Positions 1-6,769 are shown, numbered from the stretch's first letter. The stretch is DNA of 8,369 bases from Halobacteriales archaeon QH_10_65_19 (GCA_003022085.1 PXQK01000097.1:1-8369), one strand, 5' to 3'. The notes: a model not told the origin generated them from the sequence alone. Made by a program: numbers and translations.

Positions 1-2
1 AG

Positions 3-1694
3 CGGCTGGTCGCGCTCGACGAAGCGGGCGAGATCACCGTCGAGTACGTCGGTCGGCGGCCCGAGGCCCTGGAGAAGCGCGACGCCGGCGAGGGCGAAAT
101 CGACGCGCTGATCCGGGACGTCGCCGTCGACCGCGCAGCGACGCTGGTGACCAGCGACGAGGTGCAGGCGGAGGTCGCCCGGGCAAAGGGGTTCGAGGTG
201 ACCTACCTCGAACCGGAGACCCGTACGGTCGAGGAGCTCGCAATCGAGGAGTTCTTCGACGAGGAGACGATGAGCATCCACCTCAAGGTCGGCGTGGCGC
301 CGATGGCAAAGCGGGGCAGCATCGGCGAGATGCGCTACGACGCGATCCGCGAAACGCCGCTGACAGAGGACGACCTCCGGGAGTACGCCGCGGACATCGA
401 GGAGGCAACCCGGCACCACCCCGAGGGGTTCGTCGAACTCGACGAGCCCGGGATGACGATCATCCAGTACCGCGAGTTCCGGATCGCCATCGCCCGTCCG
501 CCCTTCAGCGACGGCATGGAGATCACGGCGGTGCGGCCGATCGCCAAGACGACGCTCGAGGACTACGAGTACGCCACGGACCTCCGGGAGCGGCTGCTGG
601 AACGCCAGCGGGGCGTGCTAATCTCGGGGTCGCCCGGTGCGGGCAAGTCGACGTTCGCACAGGCGGTCGCGGGCTTCCTCAACGAGTCGGGGTACGCGGT
701 CAAGACGATGGAGAAGCCACGCGACCTCCAAGTCGGGTCCGAGATCACGCAGTACACCGCCCTGGACGGGCGCATGGACAAGACCGCCGACTCGCTGTTG
801 ATGGTCCGTCCGGACTACACAATCTACGACGAGGTGCGCAAGACCGGCGACTTCGAAGTGTTCGCGGACATGCGACTGGCTGGCGTCGGTATGGTCGGAG
901 TCGTCCACGCGACGCGCGCCATCGACGCGCTCCAGCGGCTGATCGGCCGGGTCGAACTGGGGCTGATCCCGCAGGTCGTCGACACCGTCGTCTACATCGA
1001 GGCCGGCCGCGTCGCGAAGGTGTACGACGTTGTCACCGAGGTCAAGGTGCCCGAGGGCCTGATGGAGGAGGACCTCGCCCGGCCCGTCATCATGATCCGG
1101 GATTTCGAGACCGGCCAGCCGGAGTACGAAATCTACACGTTCAACCAGCAGGTCGTGACGGTCCCGGTCGGCGAGGGTGAGGGCGGGGACGACTCGGGGG
1201 TCGACCGGATTGCCAAACAGGAGATCGAGCGCGAGATCCGGTCGGCCGCCCGGGGCCACGTCGAGGTCGACATCCGCGGGCCCAACACGGCCGTCGTCTG
1301 GGTCGAGGAAAGCGACATCTCGACGGTCATCGGCAAGGGCGGCGGCCGCATCTCCGACATCGAGAACCGGCTGGGTATCGACATCGACGTCCGGACCCTC
1401 GCCGAACGCGACGGCGGCGGTTCGAGTTCCCCTGGTACGAGCGGCGGATCAGGGGGGCCGCGTGGCGCTCTGCGGGGCAAGACGGTTACGCCCGACGTGA
1501 CCAGCGGACACGTTGTCATCCCGCTGGACGGCCACGCCGGCGAGACCGTCGAGGTCCAGGCCGACGGCGAGTATCTCTTCACGGCGACGGTCTCCCGCGG
1601 CGGCGAGATCCAGGTCTCCCGCGGCAGCGCTATCGCCGAGGAACTCGAGCAGGCGATCGACCACGGCCGGACGATCGCGGTCGTGCCGTCCTGA
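3..1694 (+). CDS. PIN domain-PilT-type ATPase-KH protein (PINA-like), 5' partial
   Basis: The reading frame is open from the left edge, so the N-terminal PIN domain is cut; 563 codons remain, where I expect roughly 620 for the family. Using residue 1 as the codon at 3-5, the first ~65 residues look like the end of a PIN nuclease domain (LVTSDE, then KGFEVTYLEP). A VirB11/PilT-type ATPase follows: Walker A GSPGAGKST at 209-217, an acidic YTIYDE stretch ending at D276-E277, and a HAT motif with His302. A KH domain follows with its GKGG loop at 444-447 (VIGKGGGRISDIE), then a Gly/Ser-rich linker (about 470-487) and a small beta-rich C-terminal domain. Family knowledge: the Sulfolobus homologue PINA is a hexameric ATPase linked to Holliday-junction branch migration; the role here is inferred. 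A GTG at 147 is internal, because the same frame continues upstream with PIN-like sequence. Confidence 0.93.
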   Translation, partial: RLVALDEAGEITVEYVGRRPEALEKRDAGEGEIDALIRDVAVDRAATLVTSDEVQAEVARAKGFEVTYLEPETRTVEELAIEEFFDEETMSIHLKVGVAPMAKRGSIGEMRYDAIRETPLTEDDLREYAADIEEATRHHPEGFVELDEPGMTIIQYREFRIAIARPPFSDGMEITAVRPIAKTTLEDYEYATDLRERLLERQRGVLISGSPGAGKSTFAQAVAGFLNESGYAVKTMEKPRDLQVGSEITQYTALDGRMDKTADSLLMVRPDYTIYDEVRKTGDFEVFADMRLAGVGMVGVVHATRAIDALQRLIGRVELGLIPQVVDTVVYIEAGRVAKVYDVVTEVKVPEGLMEEDLARPVIMIRDFETGQPEYEIYTFNQQVVTVPVGEGEGGDDSGVDRIAKQEIEREIRSAARGHVEVDIRGPNTAVVWVEESDISTVIGKGGGRISDIENRLGIDIDVRTLAERDGGGSSSPGTSGGSGGPRGALRGKTVTPDVTSGHVVIPLDGHAGETVEVQADGEYLFTATVSRGGEIQVSRGSAIAEELEQAIDHGRTIAVVPS

Positions 1695-1744
1695 TACGGT
1701 CGTGCGTGATTCGGTACCGCCGGCCGCTCGGCTCACCGTCAGGA
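1689..1744 (+). terminator. Inverted repeat spanning the stop codon of the PIN-ATPase gene
   Basis: TCCTGA (1689-1694, containing the TGA stop) and CGGT (1697-1700) can pair with ACCG (1735-1738) and TCAGGA (1739-1744). This gives a 10-bp stem with a two-base bulge and a 34-nt loop. It lies in the 118-nt gap between two convergent genes, where transcripts must end. No strong T-run follows, so its role as a terminator is only a guess. Confidence 0.3.
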
Positions 1745-1812
1745 TTTCACAGTCGAGTATCGCGGTCTCGGATCCTGAAACCGCCGAACCCTGGTAACGG
1801 AGCGGTAGCGGA

Positions 1813-2775
1813 TCACTCCGGCGGCCCATCCTGCGATGTCCGCTCGACAGACAGCACATCGAGTCCCTCGTTCATCGCAACTACCAGTATCTCGTCTTCG
1901 ACAGGGATCGTAGTCCGGAACCGGTAGGGATCGGTGGTGGTGACCGTCGTCGTGACCCCGCGGACGAACTGCGAGTTGTCCGCCGTGAGCTTCCGGAATG
2001 GCAGTTTCTCCGTCAGTCCGTGGTCGTGGTAGAACGCGACGACCGCCGGGTGATTCAGCGCCGCGAACCAGGGGGCCGACTGCCGGCTGTACCGGCAGTT
2101 CTCGCAGGTGAACGTCGACCACACTTCGAAGCGGGTGTCACAGCGGGGGCACAGCCCTGCGTCGTCGGGTTCGTGGTCGGTGCAGAGCTCGTGTGAGATG
2201 CTGATACTCCCCGCACACTCGGGACAGACGCCTTTCATCATCGGCGCGATCTTCGAGTCGTAGAGGACGTGTGCGGCGTCGACAACGCCCTCGTGGTCGC
2301 GCCCGGTCAGTCCCGCCGGCGGAAACTCGAAGTGTACCGTAGTGCCGTCGGGGAACTCCCCGCCGACGACGCCGTCACAGTCGGTACACCGGACCGAAAT
2401 TGTCTCCTCCCGGTAGGCCATCTCCATCGACGCGTTGCAGTAGGGACAGCGCTTGTCTGTCTCCACCGGCGGGATCGACGGGTCGGACGTGATCGTCCCC
2501 GACAGCACCGCGCGGACAACCTGTTCGCCGGCGAACCGCAAGACGTACCCATCTTCGGTCTTCCTGACGAACTGCCCGTCGAGTTTCCCGAGGTGGTAGT
2601 TGAAGTTCCCCGTGTCGTCCGGTGCAACCGTCTTCTGGAGGACAGTAAACGACATCGGCTCGCCCGACTCCCACAGCTCCCGCAGTACCGCTATCCGCGT
2701 CTCGTTAGCCAGGACGGCGAACGCCTCGCCGGCGCTCATCTCCCTGATCTCCTCCCCGTCTACTGGGGCAGTCAT
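1813..2775 (-). CDS. ArsR-type winged-helix regulator with C-terminal zinc ribbons
   Basis: This 320-aa protein begins with a winged helix-turn-helix (about residues 13-92: AFAVLANETRIAVLREL, then the recognition segment NFNYHLGKL and a wing near 74-82). That is typical of haloarchaeal ArsR-like regulators. Several Cys pairs follow: C110/C113 with C130/C133 (one zinc ribbon), C184/C187 with C209/C212, and C224/C227. The last ~90 residues are a mixed region ending in a beta-rich stretch. It is probably a cytoplasmic DNA-binding protein that senses an unknown signal; the metal sites look structural, but that is inference. The ATG at 2775 is chosen because a TATA-like box lies about 20-29 nt upstream; a second ATG (residue 13) is possible. 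It is divergent from the tRNA methyltransferase, so it may control itself or that gene. I cannot name its targets. Confidence 0.88.
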   Translation of the reverse strand: MTAPVDGEEIREMSAGEAFAVLANETRIAVLRELWESGEPMSFTVLQKTVAPDDTGNFNYHLGKLDGQFVRKTEDGYVLRFAGEQVVRAVLSGTITSDPSIPPVETDKRCPYCNASMEMAYREETISVRCTDCDGVVGGEFPDGTTVHFEFPPAGLTGRDHEGVVDAAHVLYDSKIAPMMKGVCPECAGSISISHELCTDHEPDDAGLCPRCDTRFEVWSTFTCENCRYSRQSAPWFAALNHPAVVAFYHDHGLTEKLPFRKLTADNSQFVRGVTTTVTTTDPYRFRTTIPVEDEILVVAMNEGLDVLSVERTSQDGPPE

Positions 2776-2794
2776 ACCGGTGTGTTGATCAGTC

Positions 2795-2804
2795 TAATAA
2801 AAAT
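2795..2804 (-). promoter_or_regulatory. TATA-like box of the ArsR-type regulator
   Basis: Read on the minus strand this is ATTTTTATTA, the most AT-rich stretch in the 82-nt divergent gap. It is 20-29 nt before the ATG at 2775, which fits a leaderless archaeal transcript. Confidence 0.6.
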
Positions 2805-2823
2805 CTTTGTGGCCAGGGGCGGC

Positions 2824-2831
2824 TGCTTTTT
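2824..2831 (+). promoter_or_regulatory. Weak TATA-like box for the tRNA methyltransferase
   Basis: The stretch GCTTTTTC lies 27-34 nt before the ATG at 2858, about where an archaeal TATA element sits for a leaderless message. It is a poor match to TTTATA. The stronger AT-rich block at 2795-2804 could instead serve both divergent genes. Confidence 0.35.
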
Positions 2832-2857
2832 CAGCCTTCGAGGCCTACACCCACGGG

Positions 2858-3613
2858 ATGTCAGGTGACGGATCCTCGCCGCGGATCAGCGTTGCGGTCG
2901 TCGACGCAGAGACGGCGGGCAACGTGGGGACGATCGCCCGCGCGATGAAGAACTTCGGGCTTCGAGAGCTGCTGCTCGTCGACCCGCCGCCGCTTTCCCC
3001 AGACGGCGAGGCCTACGGATTCGCCGGCCAGGCCCGCGAAGACGTTCTCCCGAACGCGGTCGAACTCAGCTTCGACGACCTCGCCGAGGGGTACCACACT
3101 GTCGGCTGCACCGCGATCACCAACGAGGATCCGACGAGTCACGTCCGCTATCCAGCGTTCACGGCGGACGAGCTCGTCGGCCACGTCGGGGGAGTCGAGG
3201 CCGATGTCGCGCTCGTGTTCGGCCGCGAGCGCGTCGGCCTGACCAACGACGAACTCGCCCGCCTCGACGTTATCTGCTCGATCCCCGCCAGCGCCGACTA
3301 CTCGTCACTGAACCTCGGGCAGGCGGCGACAATCGTGCTGTACGAACTCCGCGATGTGACACTCGCAGAGACGCAGCATCCGGAGATGCTCCACGAGCGC
3401 GCGGGCGAAAACGAGATCGACCGCCTCTACAACCAGTTCGACGACCTCCTGGCTGCAATCGGCCACCCCGACCCGAAGCGCGCGAAGGCAAACCGACTCC
3501 TGCGCCGGCTGCTCGGCCGCGCCCACCCCACGCCCCGCGAGGTTAGCACCCTCCAGGGTATCCTCCGGCGTGCCACCGAACTGAGCGGTTCGGCCGACCG
3601 GGACGTGAAGTAG
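2858..3613 (+). CDS. trmJ: TrmJ-type tRNA 2'-O-methyltransferase (SPOUT/SpoU family)
   Basis: This 251-aa protein is a SpoU-class SAM-dependent methyltransferase. All three knotted-fold motifs are visible: motif 1 NVGTIARAMKNFG (22-34, with Arg28), motif 2 LVFGRERVGLTNDE (119-132), and motif 3 SIPASADYSSLNLGQA (141-156). The spacing and the wording of motif 3 are those of TrmJ rather than other SpoU enzymes. The C-terminal tail (about 185-240, NRLLRRLLGRAHPTPREVSTLQGILRR) matches the TrmJ C-terminal helical extension. In archaea TrmJ methylates the ribose of C32 in the tRNA anticodon loop; position 32 here is assumed from the family. The ATG at 2858 is chosen because family proteins start close to this point. 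The frame could extend to TTG 2807, but those 17 residues look non-conserved and overlap the promoter zone. Confidence 0.93.
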   Translation: MSGDGSSPRISVAVVDAETAGNVGTIARAMKNFGLRELLLVDPPPLSPDGEAYGFAGQAREDVLPNAVELSFDDLAEGYHTVGCTAITNEDPTSHVRYPAFTADELVGHVGGVEADVALVFGRERVGLTNDELARLDVICSIPASADYSSLNLGQAATIVLYELRDVTLAETQHPEMLHERAGENEIDRLYNQFDDLLAAIGHPDPKRAKANRLLRRLLGRAHPTPREVSTLQGILRRATELSGSADRDVK

Positions 3614-3644
3614 CGAGTCGCTGTCAATACCCGTCAGCGTCCCG
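3599..3644 (+). terminator. Inverted repeat around the trmJ stop codon
   Basis: CGGGACG (3599-3605) pairs with CGTCCCG (3638-3644). Flanking CCGA (3594-3597) and TCGG (3647-3650) extend the stem after a small bulge. Inside the loop AGCG/CGCT (3612-3615, 3619-3622) forms a second small hairpin that starts in the TAG stop. It could mark the transcript 3' end; there is no T-tract. Confidence 0.3.
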
Positions 3645-3677
3645 GATCGGACACAACCTCCCTGTATCCCTTCACAA

Positions 3678-3685
3678 CTTTTATA
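3678..3685 (+). promoter_or_regulatory. Promoter-like TATA box with no gene downstream
   Basis: CTTTTATA (3678-3685), preceded by ACAA, is the best TATA match in the window. In the plus direction it points to a start near 3708, where the perfect palindrome CTGTATACAG (3706-3715) lies. No plus-strand gene follows; transcription would run antisense to the flavin-reductase-like gene. Read on the other strand (TATAAAAG) it would run antisense to the trmJ end. The rest of this 141-nt gap holds only the GTCTAC/GTAGAC inverted repeat (3722-3727, 3739-3744). Confidence 0.4.
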
Positions 3686-3754
3686 CCACTTTTCCTGCAT
3701 CCAATCTGTATACAGCGTCCGGTCTACGAACTCCTGGAGTAGACGAGAGAGTCG

Positions 3755-4144
3755 TCACGTGTCCGCCAGGGAGTCCCACTGGCCGCGGAAAAAGAGGAGC
3801 GGATCTTCGTCGGCGTCGAGAATCTCGCCGGCCTGAACCCGGCCGACGTAGATCGTGTGGTCGCCGGCCTCGTGGGCAGCGTCGACGGTGCAGTCCACGT
3901 ACCCGATGGCGTTCTCGAAGATCGGGGCCCCCGTCGCTTCGGTCCGGGTCGGGCGGGTCTCGAAGGGATCTGCCGGCAGTTCGCCGATGTTCGCGAAGTG
4001 GCCGCCCAGGTCCTGCTGGGCGGCCGCGAGGATACTGGCGTTCGCCGTCATGCCGTGTGGCTCCTCACCCGGGAGTGTCATGACTGTACAGCCCGTTGCG
4101 AAGTTCCCCATGATCCGCCTGAACGTGTCACCGTCTACCGACAT
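3755..4144 (-). CDS. Flavin reductase-like protein with internal in-frame deletion
   Basis: This 129-aa product matches the flavin reductase (FMN-binding split-barrel) family at both ends. The N-terminus has FRRIMGNFATGCTVMTLPGEEPHGMTANA (residues 8-36). The C-terminus has TGAPIFENAIGYVDC (71-85), AGDHTIYVGRV (93-103) and DPLLFFRGQW (114-123). Family members are about 165-190 aa. After MTANA the usual stretch of ~40 residues, with the S-x-DPP strand and the SGxFAVNV strand, is missing, and the sequence resumes at ILAAAQQDLGGHFANIG (38-54). The frame is intact across the joint (about 4031-4039). That stretch holds FMN-phosphate contacts, so activity is doubtful. A GGAG (4149-4152) lies 4 nt before the ATG, so it may still be translated. 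It sits 63 nt behind gatE on the same strand. It may be a pseudogene in formation or a reduced paralogue. Confidence 0.75.
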   Translation of the reverse strand: MSVDGDTFRRIMGNFATGCTVMTLPGEEPHGMTANASILAAAQQDLGGHFANIGELPADPFETRPTRTEATGAPIFENAIGYVDCTVDAAHEAGDHTIYVGRVQAGEILDADEDPLLFFRGQWDSLADT

Positions 4145-4163
4145 ACTTCTCCTACGTGGTGCT

Positions 4164-4175
4164 CCCTTTCAAGGG
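4164..4175 (-). promoter_or_regulatory. TTGAAA promoter-like element inside a small palindrome
   Basis: On the minus strand TTGAAA (4167-4172) is 23-28 nt before the ATG at 4144, within CCCTTGAAAGGG, a palindrome with 5-bp arms. The same TTGAAAGG string is found at almost the same distance before egsA, which supports a promoter role. A GGAG at 4149-4152 may be a ribosome binding site. Confidence 0.4.
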
Positions 4176-4198
4176 CAGCGTTTTCCGTCTCCGAGAAG

Positions 4199-4218
4199 CC
4201 AACGACGTCAGTCGTTGG
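4199..4218 (-). terminator. Perfect 8-bp hairpin with the gatE stop codon in its loop
   Basis: CCAACGAC (4199-4206) and GTCGTTGG (4211-4218) are exact reverse complements around a 4-nt loop. The loop contains the gatE TGA stop (4208-4210 on the minus strand). No T-run follows. It may protect or define the message end, or separate gatE from the gene behind it. Confidence 0.45.
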
Positions 4219-6094
4219 TAGCTGACCCGGCCCGCTTCTGGATCTCCTCGCGGAGGACGTCGCTGACGACGTCGCCGTCGGCCTTGCCCCGAAGCTCGCC
4301 CATGCACTCGCCCATCAGCGCCGAGAACGCGGCCATCCCCTCCTGGTCGACCTGATCTGCGTTGCGCTCGACGACCGTCGACACGGCCTCGCGAACCTCG
4401 TCTTCGGCGGCACTGCCCAGGCCCTCCTGCTCGGCAGCCTCCTCGGCCGACAGGTCGGGCTGCTCGGCGAGTGCGGTCAGCAGGTCCGGTACACCCTCCT
4501 TTGCGACTTCGCCGTCCGCGAGCAGCGCGAACACCTCCCGGAACTGTTCGTCGGTGAGCTGCTCGACTGGGACGCCGTTGCGCCGGAGCTCCGTTACGGT
4601 CGATTCGAGGGTGCCCGCGGCGAGAGTGGGGTCGACGCCCGTGTCGACAGCCTCCTCGAACAGTGGCATGCGCTGGCCGAATGCGACCTGCTCGGCAAGC
4701 ACCTCGTCCAGGCCGTGCTCGGACTGGTAGCGCTGTACCTTCTCGGTCAGAAGCTCCGGGGTATCGACCGCCGTCGGATCGGGCTCGACCGGCGGCACGT
4801 CCGTCTCGGGGTACATCCGTGCCGCACCGGGCAGCGGACGCAGGTACGCGGTCGTACCGTCCTCGTTTGCGCCGCGGGTCTCCTCGGGGACGCCCGCGAG
4901 TGCGTCCTCGGCGCGCTCGACCACCGCGTCGACTGCGAGGCCGGCCGTCTCCGGATCGTCGGCGACTAACGCGACCGCGTCCTCGGGGCCGGCCCCGACC
5001 GCCGCTTCCAGCGCATCGACCTCTTTGGCGGTGACGCCGTAGGCCGGCAGCTCGTCGGTGTGGAAGACGCCGCCGGCGCCCTGGCGCTTGGCGTGGTCCG
5101 CGAGTTCGGTGCCCAGCCGCCGGTCGGGCTGGATCTCCCGGCCGACGACCCCGTCGAAGCCGGCGAGGCGGACCGCCATCGCCGTGCCGCCCCGGGAGAG
5201 CGCGCCACCGATCACGCCGCTGTCGGTGTCCGCAAACACCTCGGAGACGTCCTGTGGCTCCCCGACGGACGCGTCCCGGTCCGCGAGTTCGTCGGCGACC
5301 TCGAGCAGTTCGACCTGGCGGCGCACCTCGTTGCAGACGATATCGTCGATGTCGTCGAGGCTCTGGACGCCCTTGATCTCGACGCGGGCACCCTCGGCGA
5401 TCGAGACGTTGACGTCCTGGCGGATGCTGCCCAGGCCGCGTTTTACTTTCCCCGTCGAACGGAGCAGCATACCGATCCGCTCTGCGGCCTCGCGGGCCTG
5501 CTCGGGGCTCCGAATATCCGGCCGGGTTCCGATCTCGACCAGCGGAATCCCGAGACGGTCGAGGCTGTACCTGACGCCGGCCTCGGTTTCGGCGACCCGC
5601 TGTGCACTCTCCTCTTCGAGCATCAGGTCCTCGATGCCGACCGGCCCGCCGTCGGTCTCGATGGCGCCGTCGTTCGCGACGAGCATCGTCCGCTGGAATC
5701 CGGTCGTGTTCGACCCGTCGACGACGATCTTGCGCATCACGTGGAGCTGATCCGCGATTCTCATATCCAGGAGTTCCGCGATCTCCATCGCCGTCCCAAG
5801 TGCCTCGGTGTCGACACGGCCCGGCGGCTCGTCGTCCTCCTCGACGAGGCAGGTGCTGTCGTAGGCGAGGTACTCGAACTCGCGGCCGACGCGACTCTCT
5901 TCGAGTGCGGCCTGGTCGATCTCGCCCAGCTCGCTCTTTGTCGGGTGCAGGTACCGCGTGAACGTCTGCGTCGCCGCCTCGGGCTCGCGCAGTGCCGTCA
6001 GGCACGCACAGAACAGCTTCGTCTCTGTGTCCAGCTGCTGGTGGATCTCGAGCCCGGCGACCAACCCCAGTTCCTCGTAGTCGTATTCGGTCAT
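4208..6094 (-). CDS. gatE: Glutamyl-tRNA(Gln) amidotransferase subunit E
   Basis: This 628-aa protein is the archaeal GatE subunit. With GatD, which is not in this window, it converts Glu-tRNA(Gln) to Gln-tRNA(Gln) in the cytoplasm, since archaea lack a GatDE-independent route in most lineages. Visible blocks are the GatB/E cradle with LVAGLEIHQQLDTETKLFC (11-29), RYSLDRLGIPLVEIGTRPDI (175-194) and GLGSIRQDVNVSI (220-232). An AspRS-like insertion covers about 280-405, followed by the cradle end (TTAYLRPLPGAARMYPETD, 414-432). The helical YqeY-like tail runs from about 480 to 624 (LMGECMGELRGKADGDVVSDVLREEI, 593-618) and is expected to contact tRNA. The ATG at 6094 is preferred to a GTG at 6112, because homologues start MTEYDYEELGL and a T-run lies 27-32 nt before that ATG. 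A long overlapping frame on the same strand (4152-6158) is an Arg/Gly-rich shadow. Confidence 0.96.
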   Translation of the reverse strand: MTEYDYEELGLVAGLEIHQQLDTETKLFCACLTALREPEAATQTFTRYLHPTKSELGEIDQAALEESRVGREFEYLAYDSTCLVEEDDEPPGRVDTEALGTAMEIAELLDMRIADQLHVMRKIVVDGSNTTGFQRTMLVANDGAIETDGGPVGIEDLMLEEESAQRVAETEAGVRYSLDRLGIPLVEIGTRPDIRSPEQAREAAERIGMLLRSTGKVKRGLGSIRQDVNVSIAEGARVEIKGVQSLDDIDDIVCNEVRRQVELLEVADELADRDASVGEPQDVSEVFADTDSGVIGGALSRGGTAMAVRLAGFDGVVGREIQPDRRLGTELADHAKRQGAGGVFHTDELPAYGVTAKEVDALEAAVGAGPEDAVALVADDPETAGLAVDAVVERAEDALAGVPEETRGANEDGTTAYLRPLPGAARMYPETDVPPVEPDPTAVDTPELLTEKVQRYQSEHGLDEVLAEQVAFGQRMPLFEEAVDTGVDPTLAAGTLESTVTELRRNGVPVEQLTDEQFREVFALLADGEVAKEGVPDLLTALAEQPDLSAEEAAEQEGLGSAAEDEVREAVSTVVERNADQVDQEGMAAFSALMGECMGELRGKADGDVVSDVLREEIQKRAGSATND

Positions 6095-6120
6095 TGGCGT
6101 GTTCTCCGGCACCGAAGGGC

Positions 6121-6126
6121 AAAAAA
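6121..6126 (-). promoter_or_regulatory. T-run promoter element for gatE
   Basis: TTTTTT on the minus strand lies 27-32 nt before the ATG at 6094 and only 9-14 nt before the alternative GTG at 6112. As a TATA substitute it fits a leaderless start at 6094, and so helps decide the gatE start. Confidence 0.45.
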
Positions 6127-6182
6127 CGTACTATCCACTCGGACACGTGCCCGAGCAACCCCGCGCTCCGGTTCGTAACGAG

Positions 6183-6199
6183 GTTTCGAGAATCGAAAC
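6183..6199. promoter_or_regulatory. 17-nt palindrome midway between the gatE and Nudix-like starts
   Basis: GTTTCGA (6183-6189) and TCGAAAC (6193-6199) are perfect inverted arms around GAA. A second inverted repeat, CACCGA/TCGGTG (6199-6204, 6211-6216), abuts it. The centre (6191) is about 96-97 nt from both start codons (6094 and 6287). It looks like an operator for a dimeric regulator acting on the divergent pair. The rest of the 192-nt gap holds the two promoters and an AT-rich stretch (6228-6239), and no gene. Confidence 0.45.
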
Positions 6200-6256
6200 A
6201 CCGATCGGAGTCGGTGGTTTGTCAGCTTGTTTTTAGTTACTGAGAACGTCCACCGG

Positions 6257-6264
6257 CTTTATCA
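6257..6264 (+). promoter_or_regulatory. TATA box of the Nudix-like gene
   Basis: CTTTATCA is centred about 27 nt before the ATG at 6287, the expected archaeal TATA position for a leaderless transcript. This supports 6287 as the start rather than an upstream in-frame ATG at 6227, which would precede the promoter. Confidence 0.6.
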
Positions 6265-6286
6265 GGTCGGCCTCAGACGTACGGAC

Positions 6287-6769
6287 ATGGGAGTGGTGGA
6301 GCGGTCGAGCGCGAACGTAGAGTCCTGTATTGCGGCGTTAGAGGAGTCCTACAGCGCGTTTTCTGTTAACCAGACCACCATCGAGGTGTCGCCGGCCCAG
6401 TACGATCAAGCGCGCGAGGAGGCTCGCGAGGACCGGATTGACCTGTACGCAAAGGTGAAAAACAACCAGGACGAGGTACTTCACATCCAGCAACAGGACG
6501 CGCTCGCGCTCCCCTCCACGTCGACCGCGGTGGACAGGTCGCCGGAGCTAGCCGTGTGCGAGGCGGTCACGGAGGCGACCGGGGTCGAGTGTTCGATCAC
6601 CGCCGTCGATCGAGCCACGATCATCGGCATCTCGAACGCCGAGGACGCAGACCCCGGGACGATCTACCGGCTTGCGGTCGTCTTCGAGGCAACTCGGGTG
6701 GCTGGCACCGCCAACCCGGACGCGGTGTGGCAACAGACAGTGACGACACCACAGCCGATCGAGGGCTGA
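6287..6769 (+). CDS. Nudix-fold protein with degenerate Nudix box
   Basis: This 160-aa protein resembles the haloarchaeal Nudix family that has a short N-terminal region (about 1-50) before a Nudix fold. The N-terminal part (VESCIAALEESYSAFSV, then AQYDQAREEAREDRIDLYAKV) and the LALPS...EATGVEC line-up support this. Aligned to Gx5Ex7REUxEExGU (residues 78-100), Gly is T78, Glu is R84, Arg is E92, Glu is A93 and the last Glu is A97. Only E96 and G99 remain. Metal binding and hydrolysis are therefore probably lost, and the protein may bind a ligand or partner instead. The start at 6287 rests on the TATA box at 6257-6264. It is divergent from gatE and convergent with egsA, and runs as a single gene. 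The fold assignment is by eye; an unrelated small protein is possible. Confidence 0.7.
   Translation: MGVVERSSANVESCIAALEESYSAFSVNQTTIEVSPAQYDQAREEAREDRIDLYAKVKNNQDEVLHIQQQDALALPSTSTAVDRSPELAVCEAVTEATGVECSITAVDRATIIGISNAEDADPGTIYRLAVVFEATRVAGTANPDAVWQQTVTTPQPIEG

Noticed and set aside
618..1259. A 213-codon minus-strand frame inside the PIN-ATPase gene
   Set aside because: It overlaps the Walker and KH motif region of a clear gene and shows no domain of its own.
2482..2493. GTCGGACGTGAT resembling the repeat around egsA
   Set aside because: Only 11 nt agree, it lies within the regulator's coding region, and the rest of the element is absent; probably chance.
3700..3760. Possible tRNA or small RNA from the stem GTCTAC/GTAGAC
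   Set aside because: No cloverleaf, no T-loop motif and no conserved boxes; only a short stem is visible.
4152..6158. A 668-codon open frame overlapping gatE
   Set aside because: It is on the same strand but another frame, is extremely Arg/Gly-rich with no domain, and mirrors gatE codon bias; this is a GC-rich shadow.
5060..6178. A 372-codon plus-strand frame opposite gatE
   Set aside because: It is antisense to a clear gatE, has no recognisable motif, and is explained by haloarchaeal codon use.
6227..6286. Upstream extension of the Nudix-like gene from an ATG at 6227
   Set aside because: It would start before the TATA box at 6257-6264, and the added residues do not look family-like.
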